In this document: piece after piece, positions 53,790-61,393 of the stretch | Layout: every line of letters begins with the position of its first letter | Position numbering within the stretch: the first letter of the stretch is position 1 | Assembly: GCA_945869475.1 (NCBI GenBank) | Contig: CAMBOV010000009.1 | Span: 49,507-113,506 of the forward strand | Length of the DNA: 64,000 bases | Source of the DNA: Singulisphaera sp. GP187 | GTDB taxonomy: Bacteria; Planctomycetota; Phycisphaerae; Phycisphaerales; SM1A02 | Direction of reading: 5' to 3' | Made by a program: the position numbers and the translations under genes | Notes under the pieces: generated by a model | Told to the model about the DNA's origin: nothing | Seen by the model: only the letters and a program-made list of their open reading frames with translations | Databases searched by the model: none

Positions 53790-54839
53790 TCACGCTAGCA
53801 GACGCGCATGCGCGCTCGAGCGCAGGGTGAAGGTCGCGGCGAAGGTCTCTCCTGCCGTGACCATTTCACACCCGTCGCTGAGAGCCGCCGTTGCAGCGGA
53901 CATCGGCTCGATGCAGACAAACGGCGCGCCGCGAGGCGAGAAGACCTGCATGAATCGATACTCGCGCGAGAAGTCGATCTCGGTTGTGATGCGGTCGTTG
54001 GTGACACTCGCGCGATGTGATTCGCCAGGTGCCGGCGGAGTGCGAAGCAGCGCGTCGGGCACTGCGCCGGGCAGCGCGGCGGCAGCAGGCGGAGCGCCTG
54101 CATTCGCCTGAGCGTCGAGCGCGTAGAGAGAGTCTTGATTTTCGCCTGCGCTCTCAGAACTGGCAGCGAGCGAGCCGCGCGCGTCGCTCGCGAGACCGGC
54201 GCACGCAGCGGCGCCCCGCGCGTCTGCGTGGCGCTGCGGTAACCCCTGCGCGTCGAGCGCGATTGACGTGCGTCGCGGCAGCGCAAGCGAGGTCGCGCTC
54301 GCGAGGTCAACCGCGAAATAGGGGTGCCATCCAAATGCGATCGGCACATCGACTCCCCCATCGGCTTCGATGGAGGTCGTCACTGCGAGAACCGCTGTTG
54401 CGGCATCGCCCGACAACGTCCACGAAATTCGCAACGTGTGCGCGAATGAATAGGCGCGCATGAGTTCAGCGTGGTCGTGCCAGCGCAATGAAGCTTCGAG
54501 GTGATTTTCGCCGCGCCGCGAGAGCTTCCACGCTGGCCAGCGCAAGAGCAATCCATGAATCGGCAGTCCACCTGGGTCGCGCTTCAGCGAGGCAATCACC
54601 GCGAAGTCAAGGTGTTTTCCTGCGACCTCACACGTGTCACTGCGCAGCCGATTCGCGTAGGGATAGAGCAGCGGAATTCCTCCGGTGCGTGAGGATGCCA
54701 AGAATGCGTCGCGTGCTGATGGCAGTGCGAGTCGCTCGTCGCCTGCGACGGTCCAACTCGTTGCGACGCACCCGAAGTTCGGCTCGATGATGAGGCGACT
54801 CTGCGAGAGCGAATCGACGAGTACGCATGATGCATCCAT
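53790..54839 (-). CDS. Aldose 1-epimerase (galactose mutarotase-like)
   Basis: The 349-residue protein of the galactose mutarotase-like fold interconverts sugar anomers. It shows PLLYPYANRLRSD, the first catalytic-type His in GGLPIHGLLLRW, the second in AFGWHPYFAV and the glutamate base in FVCIEPM near the C-terminus. An Ala/Gly-rich insertion of about 60 residues (ASDARGSLAASSESAG region) precedes the last motif and is not typical. Good match overall; the specific sugar is unknown. Confidence 0.85.
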   Translation of the reverse strand: MDASCVLVDSLSQSRLIIEPNFGCVATSWTVAGDERLALPSARDAFLASSRTGGIPLLYPYANRLRSDTCEVAGKHLDFAVIASLKRDPGGLPIHGLLLRWPAWKLSRRGENHLEASLRWHDHAELMRAYSFAHTLRISWTLSGDAATAVLAVTTSIEADGGVDVPIAFGWHPYFAVDLASATSLALPRRTSIALDAQGLPQRHADARGAAACAGLASDARGSLAASSESAGENQDSLYALDAQANAGAPPAAAALPGAVPDALLRTPPAPGESHRASVTNDRITTEIDFSREYRFMQVFSPRGAPFVCIEPMSAATAALSDGCEMVTAGETFAATFTLRSSAHARLLA

Positions 54840-54854
54840 AAACGAACCATACCA

Positions 54855-54874
54855 CTGGCCATGCCGGTGGCCAG
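54855..54874. promoter_or_regulatory. Inverted repeat in the divergent epimerase / BtpA promoter region
   Basis: CTGGCCA-TGCCGG-TGGCCAG is a perfect 7-bp inverted repeat. ACCACTGG precedes it and recurs at 54887. It lies between two divergent starts (54839 minus, 54939 plus), where an operator would be expected. No regulator gene is nearby. Confidence 0.35.
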
Positions 54875-54938
54875 ACCCTCGGTCACACCACTGGTTTGTT
54901 CATTGAACGTATCGTCACGAGCAGAGGACCCCTCGACG

Positions 54939-55748
54939 ATGCAACCACGCACTCCACTCTTCGGCCGCACGAACGCACTCATCGGCATGGTGCATTTACG
55001 CGCGCTGCCAGGCTCTCCTGCGAGCGCACTCACGCCGGTGCACATCGTGGCGAAGGCTGTTGAAGAGGCGCAACTTCTCGCACGCGCTGGGTTCGACGCG
55101 ATCATCGTTGAGAACATGCACGACCGTCCCTATCTGGCTGATGCATCTGGCGCGCAAACTGTCGCAACATTCGCGCTTGCGACTGCCGCGGTCGTTGCAG
55201 CCGTGAAGATTCCCGTCGGCGTGCAGATTCTCTCGGGCGCCAACATCGCTGCGCTCGCGGTTGCCCATGCCGCTGGAGCGAGTTTCGTGCGGGCAGAGGG
55301 ATTTGTCTTTGCAGCCGTTGCAGACGAAGGTTTGCTCGCGCGCGCCTGTGCAGGAGAACTACTTCGTGAGCGCAAGCGCCTCGGCGCAGAGAACATTCGC
55401 ATCTTCGCGGACGTGCGCAAGAAGCACTCCTCGCACGCGATCACAGCTGACCTCGACGTTGCGGCGTGGGTGCGTGCGGCAGAATTTTTCTCTGCCGACG
55501 GAGTGATCGTGACGGGCACCGAGACTGCTGTCGAACCAGACCTCAATGAACTCGCGAGCGCGCGCGCGGCGACGGCGTTGCCAGTGCTCGTTGGAAGCGG
55601 CGCGACCGGCGCGAACCTCTCGCGACTCTTTGCGCACGCCGATGGCGTCATCGTTGGGAGCGCGCTCAAAGTCGACGGCGCGTGGATGAACGAGCTCGAT
55701 GGCGCGCGCGTTGCCGCAATCGTCAGAGCGCGCGACACTGTCAAGTAA
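54939..55748 (+). CDS. BtpA family TIM-barrel protein
   Basis: The 269-residue product starts at ATG 54939 with AGAGGA upstream. It carries the BtpA signatures LIGMVHLRALPGSPASA, GFDAIIVENMHDRPYLA, GVQILSGANIAALAVAHAAG, FVRAEGFVFAAVADEG and a phosphate-binding-like end PVLVGSGATGANLSRLF / GVIVGSALKVDG. BtpA was named for photosystem I assembly in cyanobacteria, but non-photosynthetic homologues are probably sugar or nucleoside-related TIM-barrel enzymes. No photosynthetic genes are present, so the role here is unknown. Confidence 0.88.
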   Translation: MQPRTPLFGRTNALIGMVHLRALPGSPASALTPVHIVAKAVEEAQLLARAGFDAIIVENMHDRPYLADASGAQTVATFALATAAVVAAVKIPVGVQILSGANIAALAVAHAAGASFVRAEGFVFAAVADEGLLARACAGELLRERKRLGAENIRIFADVRKKHSSHAITADLDVAAWVRAAEFFSADGVIVTGTETAVEPDLNELASARAATALPVLVGSGATGANLSRLFAHADGVIVGSALKVDGAWMNELDGARVAAIVRARDTVK

Positions 55749-56001
55749 GCGGATGCACGAACTCTTCACGCAGGCAAGTCGCGCAAGAGCTTCTGCAGCG
55801 CCACCACCGCTGTCGCGCCGGCCGAAAACAGTTCCTTCACTTCGCGCCCCGCAGCGTGAGCGCCGCAACATTCTCCGCAGTGTCCTGGGGCTCTCGCTGA
55901 CTCATCTCAATCCAAGGCTATCGCAGACGATTGCAATCGAACCAGAATTCACGGCAAGGCATCAACGCCTGTGGGCATGAAACACGCAGTACAGTGAGCG
56001 G
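55749..56001. other. 253-nt gap without a convincing gene
   Basis: Between the BtpA gene and the aminotransferase there is no reading frame on either strand that resembles a known protein. It probably holds the promoter of the aminotransferase-coaX-GTPase group, but no clear -35/-10 pair was found. Confidence 0.4.
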
Positions 56002-56898
56002 ATGCACGTCTGGCTCAACGGTCGACTTCTTCCCTCGCATGAGGCGACGATCAGCGTCTTTGACCGCGGGTTTCTCTTCGGCGATGGGGTCTACGAAGTC
56101 GTGCGCTTTTTCAATGGGATGCCAATCGGCATGGGATTGCACACCGCGCGACTCGCGCGCAGTCTCTCGCTGACGCACATCATCGGATTCGATGCGCAGC
56201 AGTTGCGTGAGATTTGCCGTGCGCTTCTCGAAGCGAATCAACTCACCAACGCATCGGTCTATATGCAAGTTTCGCGCGGCAGTGCGGCAACGCGCACGCA
56301 TATGCCCACCAAGGGGATGGTGCCAACGGTCTTCGCGTGCGCATCTGCGTGCGGCGCGATTGAAGAACTCGAGAAGCCCACGACCGCTGCATGTGCTGTG
56401 GTTGTCGACCGCCGCTGGCATCACTGCAACATCAAATCGACGGCGCTTCTTGGCAATCTCCTGCCGATGTTCGAGAGCGCCGATCAGGGAGCCGAAGAGG
56501 CGATTCTTATTCGTGATGGACTCGTCAGCGAAGGGACCTCAACGAATGTCTTCGCGGTGGTGCGCGGTCAGCTTGTGACACCGCCAGTCGAAACAGATCC
56601 GCCAATTCTCAACGGCGTGATGCGCATTCGTCTGCTCGAGGCGTGTGCGCAGGCTGGAGTGTCGTGCACCGTGCGTCCGATCACAGAGAGCGAACTGGCA
56701 GGCGCGTCTGAAATCATCTTGACGGCGAGTCGGCGGATGTTCTCGTCGGTCACCACGCTGAATGGCAACATTGTCGGCGGCGGAACCGTTGGTCCCATCG
56801 CAAAGCGCGCGAACGCAGCGCTCGTTGCCCGCTTGCGCGCCGAGTGTTCGATGACGAGTTTGGGCGCGTGCGCCTCGCCCCCTATACTCGCTTCGTGA
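56002..56898 (+). CDS. Class IV PLP aminotransferase (D-alanine/branched-chain type)
   Basis: The 298-residue fold-type IV aminotransferase has the start MHVWLNGRLLPSHEATISVF, the FDRGFLFGDGVYEVVRFFNG motif and the PLP lysine in WHHCNIKSTALLGNLLPM. EEAILIRDGLVSEGTSTNVF and a C-terminal phosphate-cup region follow. The CNIKS-x-x-x-L-x-N-x-L pattern resembles D-amino-acid aminotransferase (DAAT) more than IlvE, so a D-alanine/D-glutamate role is likely but not proven. Its stop overlaps the coaX start by 4 nt. Confidence 0.85.
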   Translation: MHVWLNGRLLPSHEATISVFDRGFLFGDGVYEVVRFFNGMPIGMGLHTARLARSLSLTHIIGFDAQQLREICRALLEANQLTNASVYMQVSRGSAATRTHMPTKGMVPTVFACASACGAIEELEKPTTAACAVVVDRRWHHCNIKSTALLGNLLPMFESADQGAEEAILIRDGLVSEGTSTNVFAVVRGQLVTPPVETDPPILNGVMRIRLLEACAQAGVSCTVRPITESELAGASEIILTASRRMFSSVTTLNGNIVGGGTVGPIAKRANAALVARLRAECSMTSLGACASPPILAS

Positions 56899-57680
56899 CC
56901 GCAATCCTCGCCATTTCTGTTGGAAACACCCGCACGCACATCGGACGCTTTTGTGATGGCGTCCAAGAGATCGACGCGAGTGAACACATCGCCAATGATC
57001 AACTCGACACGCTCGTCGAGCGAGTCGCGCACCACTTCGAGCAACTCGCAGATGACCAAGCCGTCGTCGCGCTCGCGAGCGTCAACGAGACCTTCGCGCG
57101 AGTTCTCGAGGCACGCATCGGCGGACGGCTCGGCGCCGACATCTCGCGCATTGGTCGCGACATCCTGCCTGCGATTTCAACGCGGCTCGATCCAACATCG
57201 AAGACTGGGGTCGATCGCTTGCTCTGCGCCGCCGCGGCTTTCGCGACATTGAAGCAAGCGTGCGTCGTGATCGACGCCGGAACGGCAATCACGATTGACT
57301 TCGTCGATGGCGAAGGAACATTTCATGGCGGCGTGATCGCTCCTGGTGCGCAGATGCAATTGAATGCGCTGCACGCACACACCGATGCGCTGCCGGCGGT
57401 GACCTTCGCACTTCCAGAAAACGAGCCCTTCGGTCGCAACACGCACGAGGCGATGTTGCAAGGGGTTTTCTTCGGCATTCGAGGACTCGTCCAGCGGATG
57501 ATCGAGCGATACGCCGACACGCTAGGCACCTTTCCAATCGTGGTCGCCACGGGCGGCGATGCCGCACTGATTCTCGAGAACGAAGATTTCGTCGATCGCG
57601 TCGTGCCCGACTTGATCCTCATGGGAATCGCACTCTCAGTCACTGCGGGCTTGGTCGATGAGTCTGCCGACGACGAGTAA
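56895..57680 (+). CDS. coaX: Type III pantothenate kinase
   Basis: First step of coenzyme A synthesis: ATP-dependent phosphorylation of pantothenate. GTG 56895 gives 261 residues starting TAILAISVGNTRTHIGRF, the ASKHA phosphate motif. GVDRLLCAAAAFATL and CVVIDAGTAITIDFVDGEGT-type motifs with catalytic Asp follow, then FHGGVIAPGAQMQLNALHAH. The GTGA overlap with the aminotransferase stop shows coupling. The ATG at 56844 would sit inside the upstream gene and add non-homologous residues. Confidence 0.93.
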   Translation: MTAILAISVGNTRTHIGRFCDGVQEIDASEHIANDQLDTLVERVAHHFEQLADDQAVVALASVNETFARVLEARIGGRLGADISRIGRDILPAISTRLDPTSKTGVDRLLCAAAAFATLKQACVVIDAGTAITIDFVDGEGTFHGGVIAPGAQMQLNALHAHTDALPAVTFALPENEPFGRNTHEAMLQGVFFGIRGLVQRMIERYADTLGTFPIVVATGGDAALILENEDFVDRVVPDLILMGIALSVTAGLVDESADDE

Positions 57681-58719
57681 CGCACATGTCGAACTCACGT
57701 GGGAGACTCCGCGTGCTCCAGGCGCTGTGGCTATCGCACGCCTCTGGTCGCGCGATGGCGCCTTGCTCGACGGAGTCTTGCAACGACTCACCGGCACGCG
57801 CGCCGCGAAACCTGGTGCGTGCTCACACCGATCGCTCGCCGCGATTGATGATGGACTCGTCGTGCGCCTCTCGAGTGAACTCGCGTTGATCATGCCACAC
57901 GGCGGACCGCGAATCGTTGCGCAACTCGATGAATGGCTGCGCGCGCACGCAGGATGCGCGACGAGCGCGCACGAGCGCCCGAGCATGCGCGATGCGACTC
58001 ATGCACTGCGCACCTATCCAGAGGCGCAGTGTTTTCGTGAGGCACTCGCTCTTGCAGCGGCGTCGACTGCGGCGAGTGCACGAGCGATCCCCCTGCTGCT
58101 CGCACAACCCGCGCGCATCTCTGCGGCATTCGCGAGCGGATGGGTTGCGAGTGGTGCCGCAAACACAGCCGCCACGGCACGCGCGCAGCGACTCGCGCGA
58201 CTGTTGGATGCGCCGCGAATTGTCGCAATTGGCGCAGCAAATGTTGGCAAATCGTCGCTGCTCAATGCAGTTGCAGGACGCACCGTCGCCATCGCAATGG
58301 ACTTCGCCGGAACGACCCGCGACGCGGTGGCCGCGCGCGTCGAACTCGATGGACTCGTTGTCGACTGGTTCGACACGCCGGGCATTCGAGCCTCCGACGA
58401 TGAAGTCGAGCGCGCAGCGCAATCCCTGGCGGCGACGATGCGCGACTCGGCCGACTTGCTGCTCGAGATCTCAGCGCCAGGACACCCCTGCCCGCACGTT
58501 GCAAGTGATGTCATGCGACTGCGAGTCTGCACACGCATTGATCTCGACCACGACCACAGTTCGATTGAAGCGCGCGAGGCTGATGTGCATGTCAGTGCGA
58601 TCGATCGAACGAGGCTGCCGCAACTTGCGCGGGCGATCCGCTCACGGCTCGTGCACGATGAAGATCTTGCGTCGACCGATCCCTGGATCTTTCACGAGGC
58701 GCTGCTTACAGCCCCATGA
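57658..58719 (+). CDS. Shortened, divergent MnmE/TrmE-like GTPase
   Basis: The 353-residue protein has an MnmE-like N-terminal domain (TPRAPGAVAIARLWSRDG) and an Era-type GTPase domain. G1 is GAANVGKSSLLNAVAG, G2 is MDFAGTTRDAV and G3 is WFDTPGIRASDDEVERA. G4 is degenerate: VCTRIDLDH replaces NKxD. The C-terminal CxGK, whose Cys is needed by canonical MnmE, is missing, and the protein is about 100 residues short. It may be a lineage-specific MnmE or a paralogue with another task. It overlaps coaX by 23 nt and the convergent fabI by 14 nt. Confidence 0.75.
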   Translation: MSLPTTSNAHVELTWETPRAPGAVAIARLWSRDGALLDGVLQRLTGTRAAKPGACSHRSLAAIDDGLVVRLSSELALIMPHGGPRIVAQLDEWLRAHAGCATSAHERPSMRDATHALRTYPEAQCFREALALAAASTAASARAIPLLLAQPARISAAFASGWVASGAANTAATARAQRLARLLDAPRIVAIGAANVGKSSLLNAVAGRTVAIAMDFAGTTRDAVAARVELDGLVVDWFDTPGIRASDDEVERAAQSLAATMRDSADLLLEISAPGHPCPHVASDVMRLRVCTRIDLDHDHSSIEAREADVHVSAIDRTRLPQLARAIRSRLVHDEDLASTDPWIFHEALLTAP

Positions 58720-59485
58720 TGCTGTAGCCGCTGTCGACATAGACAACTTGGCCGGTGATTCCTGACGAGAGTGATGACAAGAGGAATGCGCTCGCGTCTC
58801 CAACTTCACTCGCGGTGATGTTGCGTTTGAGTGGCGCCTTCTGCACAACCCAGTCGAGGATTTCTGAGAAGCCCCCGACCGCCATCGCGCTCATTGTGCG
58901 CACGGGTCCGGCAGAGACTGCGTTCACGCGAATGTTCTTCGCGCCGAGTTCCATCGCGAGGTAGCGCGTCGATGCTTCGAGCGCGGCCTTGGCGACTCCC
59001 ATCACGTTGTAGCCAGGCACCGCGCGTTCGGCTCCGAGGTAGCTCAGTGCGATCATCGATCCACCGTTGGTCATCAGTGGAGCGGCGCGATTGGCCATCG
59101 CGATGTAGGTGTATGCAGAGAGATCGACCGCGGTGTTGAAAACTGCGCGCGGCGTGGGCGCAAATTTTTCAGGCTTGAGCCAATCTTTGTCTGCGTAGGC
59201 GATGCAGTGCACGAGAAAATCGATCGAGCCGAATTCGGCGCCGACGCGCGCGAAGGTTGCATCGAGATCTGCGTCGCTCCCGGCATCCATCGGTGCGAGC
59301 CACATGTCGGTGACGCCCAGCGACTCGATCGCTTTGCGCGTGCGACGTTCATTCTTCTCGCCGGGCAAGTGCGTGAAGAGGCAGTGGGCGCCCTCGCGTA
59401 CAAGGCTCTGCGTAATTGCCGTTGCGATCGAGTGTTCATTGGCGACTCCGACGACCACTCCACGTTTTCCTTGCATAAATCCCAT
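58706..59485 (-). CDS. fabI: Enoyl-[acyl-carrier-protein] reductase FabI
   Basis: NADH-dependent last step of fatty acid elongation. The 259-residue product has the FabI cofactor region GKRGVVVGVANEHSIATAIT, LVHCIAYADKDWL, and the catalytic Tyr159 and Lys166 of the Y-x6-K motif (PGYNVMGVAKAAL, with Y149 nearby). AVSAGPVRTMSA and GITGQVVYVDSGYSIMG close the match. ATG 59485 or ATG 59476 may be the start. The gene marks the left edge of the defence-like cluster. Confidence 0.95.
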   Translation of the reverse strand: MGFMQGKRGVVVGVANEHSIATAITQSLVREGAHCLFTHLPGEKNERRTRKAIESLGVTDMWLAPMDAGSDADLDATFARVGAEFGSIDFLVHCIAYADKDWLKPEKFAPTPRAVFNTAVDLSAYTYIAMANRAAPLMTNGGSMIALSYLGAERAVPGYNVMGVAKAALEASTRYLAMELGAKNIRVNAVSAGPVRTMSAMAVGGFSEILDWVVQKAPLKRNITASEVGDASAFLLSSLSSGITGQVVYVDSGYSIMGL

Positions 59486-59748
59486 GACGGTAAGGCTAAG
59501 GGAAACGCGCGGAGTCGGCAGAGATGGGGCAGCACGAACGCTCCAACACCCGAATCGAGCTTCGAGTTCACATGTTGGGGACGTTCACCGGGACCCGTCG
59601 GACTCATCGCGCGATGCGAAACGGCTCGTGGAACATGCGGCGGGCGGATGATCGCAGTCCGGCTCGAAAGTACCGGCTCAACTTCGCGCCCGATCTGGCT
59701 TTGCGTCACGAAGTCTGTGAGACTGCGCGCTGCAGCAATTGCTGGAAT
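59486..59748. other. 263-nt gap between fabI and the defence-like cluster
   Basis: The stretch holds short frames on both strands, including a 78-codon plus-strand frame from 59524, but none resembles a known protein. It probably contains the fabI promoter and the old junction with the acquired genes. No direct repeat shared with the right flank was seen by eye. Confidence 0.4.
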
Positions 59749-60345
59749 TTAAAGAAGTGAAACACCGACGATCTTGCGCAATATTCTCAAGCGCTCATTG
59801 TTTAATTTCTCAATGCGTTGCTGAATGAGCGCCTTTGGATTCGCGACAGCCTCGAGATAGCGCCACGATATTTTGTCGAATCCCTCAGGCTTTTTGGGGA
59901 CAGATTCGGATTGTGGCTTCCAGCCATACACATTCCACGCATGCCAACGGAAGAATTCTGTCAGCGGTCCGACCTTGTCGGTGAGGCTCGCGAAAGGCTC
60001 ACGAACCATCGCAAGGTTTGCAAGATGGGTGTACGCATTAATGTCGTGGGAAGTTGGCCACACATGCGCAATGACCCAACCTTTCGGCCGAGTCCCCTGC
60101 AAACCGTGCGACCAGAACAGTGCCCATTCTGGAGTTGCGTTGTCGTCATACATACCGACAGCTTTACCCGCGATCTTGAGTAAAGAGAGTCGCGGATTAT
60201 CGCTCGAGCATCGAACGGTTGGAAAAACTGCACGACCGATTGCATGTACTACCTTTTCGTTTGGCAACCAACTCGTTGGGGCGACCATCTTTGCAAGCGC
60301 AAGCGCATGATGATCGAGTGGATCGGGAAGAGGGATGGGGATCAT
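59749..60345 (-). CDS. 198-residue protein of unknown function, HNH neighbour
   Basis: I do not recognise this protein. It has an N-terminal region rich in Pro/Leu (IPIPLPDPLDHHALALAKMV), a central aromatic segment with several conserved-looking residues (WALFWSHGLQGTRPKGWVIA, HVWPTSHDINAYTHLANLAM, FFRWHAWNVYGWKP) and a basic helical tail. No signal peptide or membrane segment is present. It starts 12 nt after the HNH endonuclease stop on the same strand and is probably co-transcribed with it. It could be a partner, an inhibitor or an unrelated cargo gene. Confidence 0.7.
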   Translation of the reverse strand: MIPIPLPDPLDHHALALAKMVAPTSWLPNEKVVHAIGRAVFPTVRCSSDNPRLSLLKIAGKAVGMYDDNATPEWALFWSHGLQGTRPKGWVIAHVWPTSHDINAYTHLANLAMVREPFASLTDKVGPLTEFFRWHAWNVYGWKPQSESVPKKPEGFDKISWRYLEAVANPKALIQQRIEKLNNERLRILRKIVGVSLL

Positions 60346-60357
60346 TGGCTATTCACG

Positions 60358-61323
60358 TCACCCCGCGCGAAAAACATTTGCCCCATGCCACTGCAACGCA
60401 TCGGCGCTGGGAAGCAGGCGCGCGTCGTCTGGAAGTTTCGCAAGCACTTGCCCGTCATATGGGTAATAGCGCCGGCCGTTGGAGAAATCTTTTTTCAAAT
60501 GCGATGACACCTTCACAACATGCTCAGGCGTCACCGTGACATATCCGCGGTCAAAGAGCGCGTGAAACTCCTTGGTCAGCAGCATGCCGTTTTGGACATG
60601 ATTACTCGCAGGACCAAGGTATGGCTGAATGTGTGCAGCATCGAGCACCGGTTCAGTGTGTTCGCCAGTGATCGCGCACTGACGACCGTATGCATCAAGC
60701 AGGCGCAGGCGAAAGCCCCCCTGACCTTCGCGCACTGCTTGCGCGCTTTGATCACGCCACTGTCGCGTATCTCCAGTAACCAATTGAAAGCGATCACCGA
60801 ATTCACCTTCGCGCACTTGACCGCCCGCACCAATGAGCGACATCAATTGCGCCGCCTGTGCGGGATCATGCACGCCCATTCCACGAACAATGTTTGTTGC
60901 AAAACCTTGGTCAACGCCCCATGGCATCCAGCGCGATTCATCCCAAAGTTCTACAGCGCGCAGAATCATGCACCCAATCGGCTTAGCCATTGATTCATCT
61001 GGTGGATCGCTGCTGCGATATTTTCGAATGCGAGAATAAAAATCTGCGCAGGTGGCATCACCATTACGCCACTGAAAAAGTTGCCACGCTTCATCCATGG
61101 GAAGCACATGAAATGCTGTGTAGAAACCAACTCCTGCGATCGCGCAATACGGCGATTTCAATCGCAAGAAGACAGGCTGCCCTGGATCCATCTTTGCGGG
61201 CGGTGTCTGCGCCTTTGGAGACCAAAAGTTTGCTTCGTCGACAATGTGGTCGACGTTTGCGTTGCGCTTGAGATGATCAAACCAATTCTTGTCCGTCAGC
61301 GCGATGAATGGGGAGATGGGCAT
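60358..61323 (-). CDS. HNH endonuclease with PUA/EVE-like N-terminal domain
   Basis: The 321-residue protein matches a widespread putative restriction endonuclease family. The N-terminal half (FIALTDKNWFDHL, SPYCAIAGVGFYTAFHVLP, AWQLFQWRNGDATCADFYSR, IGCMILRAVELW) resembles the PUA/EVE-like domains thought to read modified bases. The C-terminal half is an HNH nuclease: RLLDAYGRQCAITGEHTEPV, H231 in DAAHIQPYL, N245 in VQNGMLL and H254 in FHALFDRGYVTV. I expect it to cleave modified DNA, type IV style, by family analogy. It lies between the GIY-YIG/DUF2075 gene and the 198-residue gene. Confidence 0.85.
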   Translation of the reverse strand: MPISPFIALTDKNWFDHLKRNANVDHIVDEANFWSPKAQTPPAKMDPGQPVFLRLKSPYCAIAGVGFYTAFHVLPMDEAWQLFQWRNGDATCADFYSRIRKYRSSDPPDESMAKPIGCMILRAVELWDESRWMPWGVDQGFATNIVRGMGVHDPAQAAQLMSLIGAGGQVREGEFGDRFQLVTGDTRQWRDQSAQAVREGQGGFRLRLLDAYGRQCAITGEHTEPVLDAAHIQPYLGPASNHVQNGMLLTKEFHALFDRGYVTVTPEHVVKVSSHLKKDFSNGRRYYPYDGQVLAKLPDDARLLPSADALQWHGANVFRAG

Positions 61324-61393
61324 TGGGGGATCCGTGACTCGAGTGGAAGTCCATACCGAGGCTCAAAGAATAGTTTTAATCAGTGCTTGGTAT

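Noticed and set aside
54939..55748. Calling the BtpA family gene a photosystem I assembly factor
   Set aside because: No photosynthesis genes are present and BtpA homologues are widespread in non-phototrophs.
59524..59760. A 78-codon plus-strand frame between fabI and the defence-like cluster
   Set aside because: No ribosome binding site, no motif, biased Arg content, and it runs into the 198-residue gene; likely chance.
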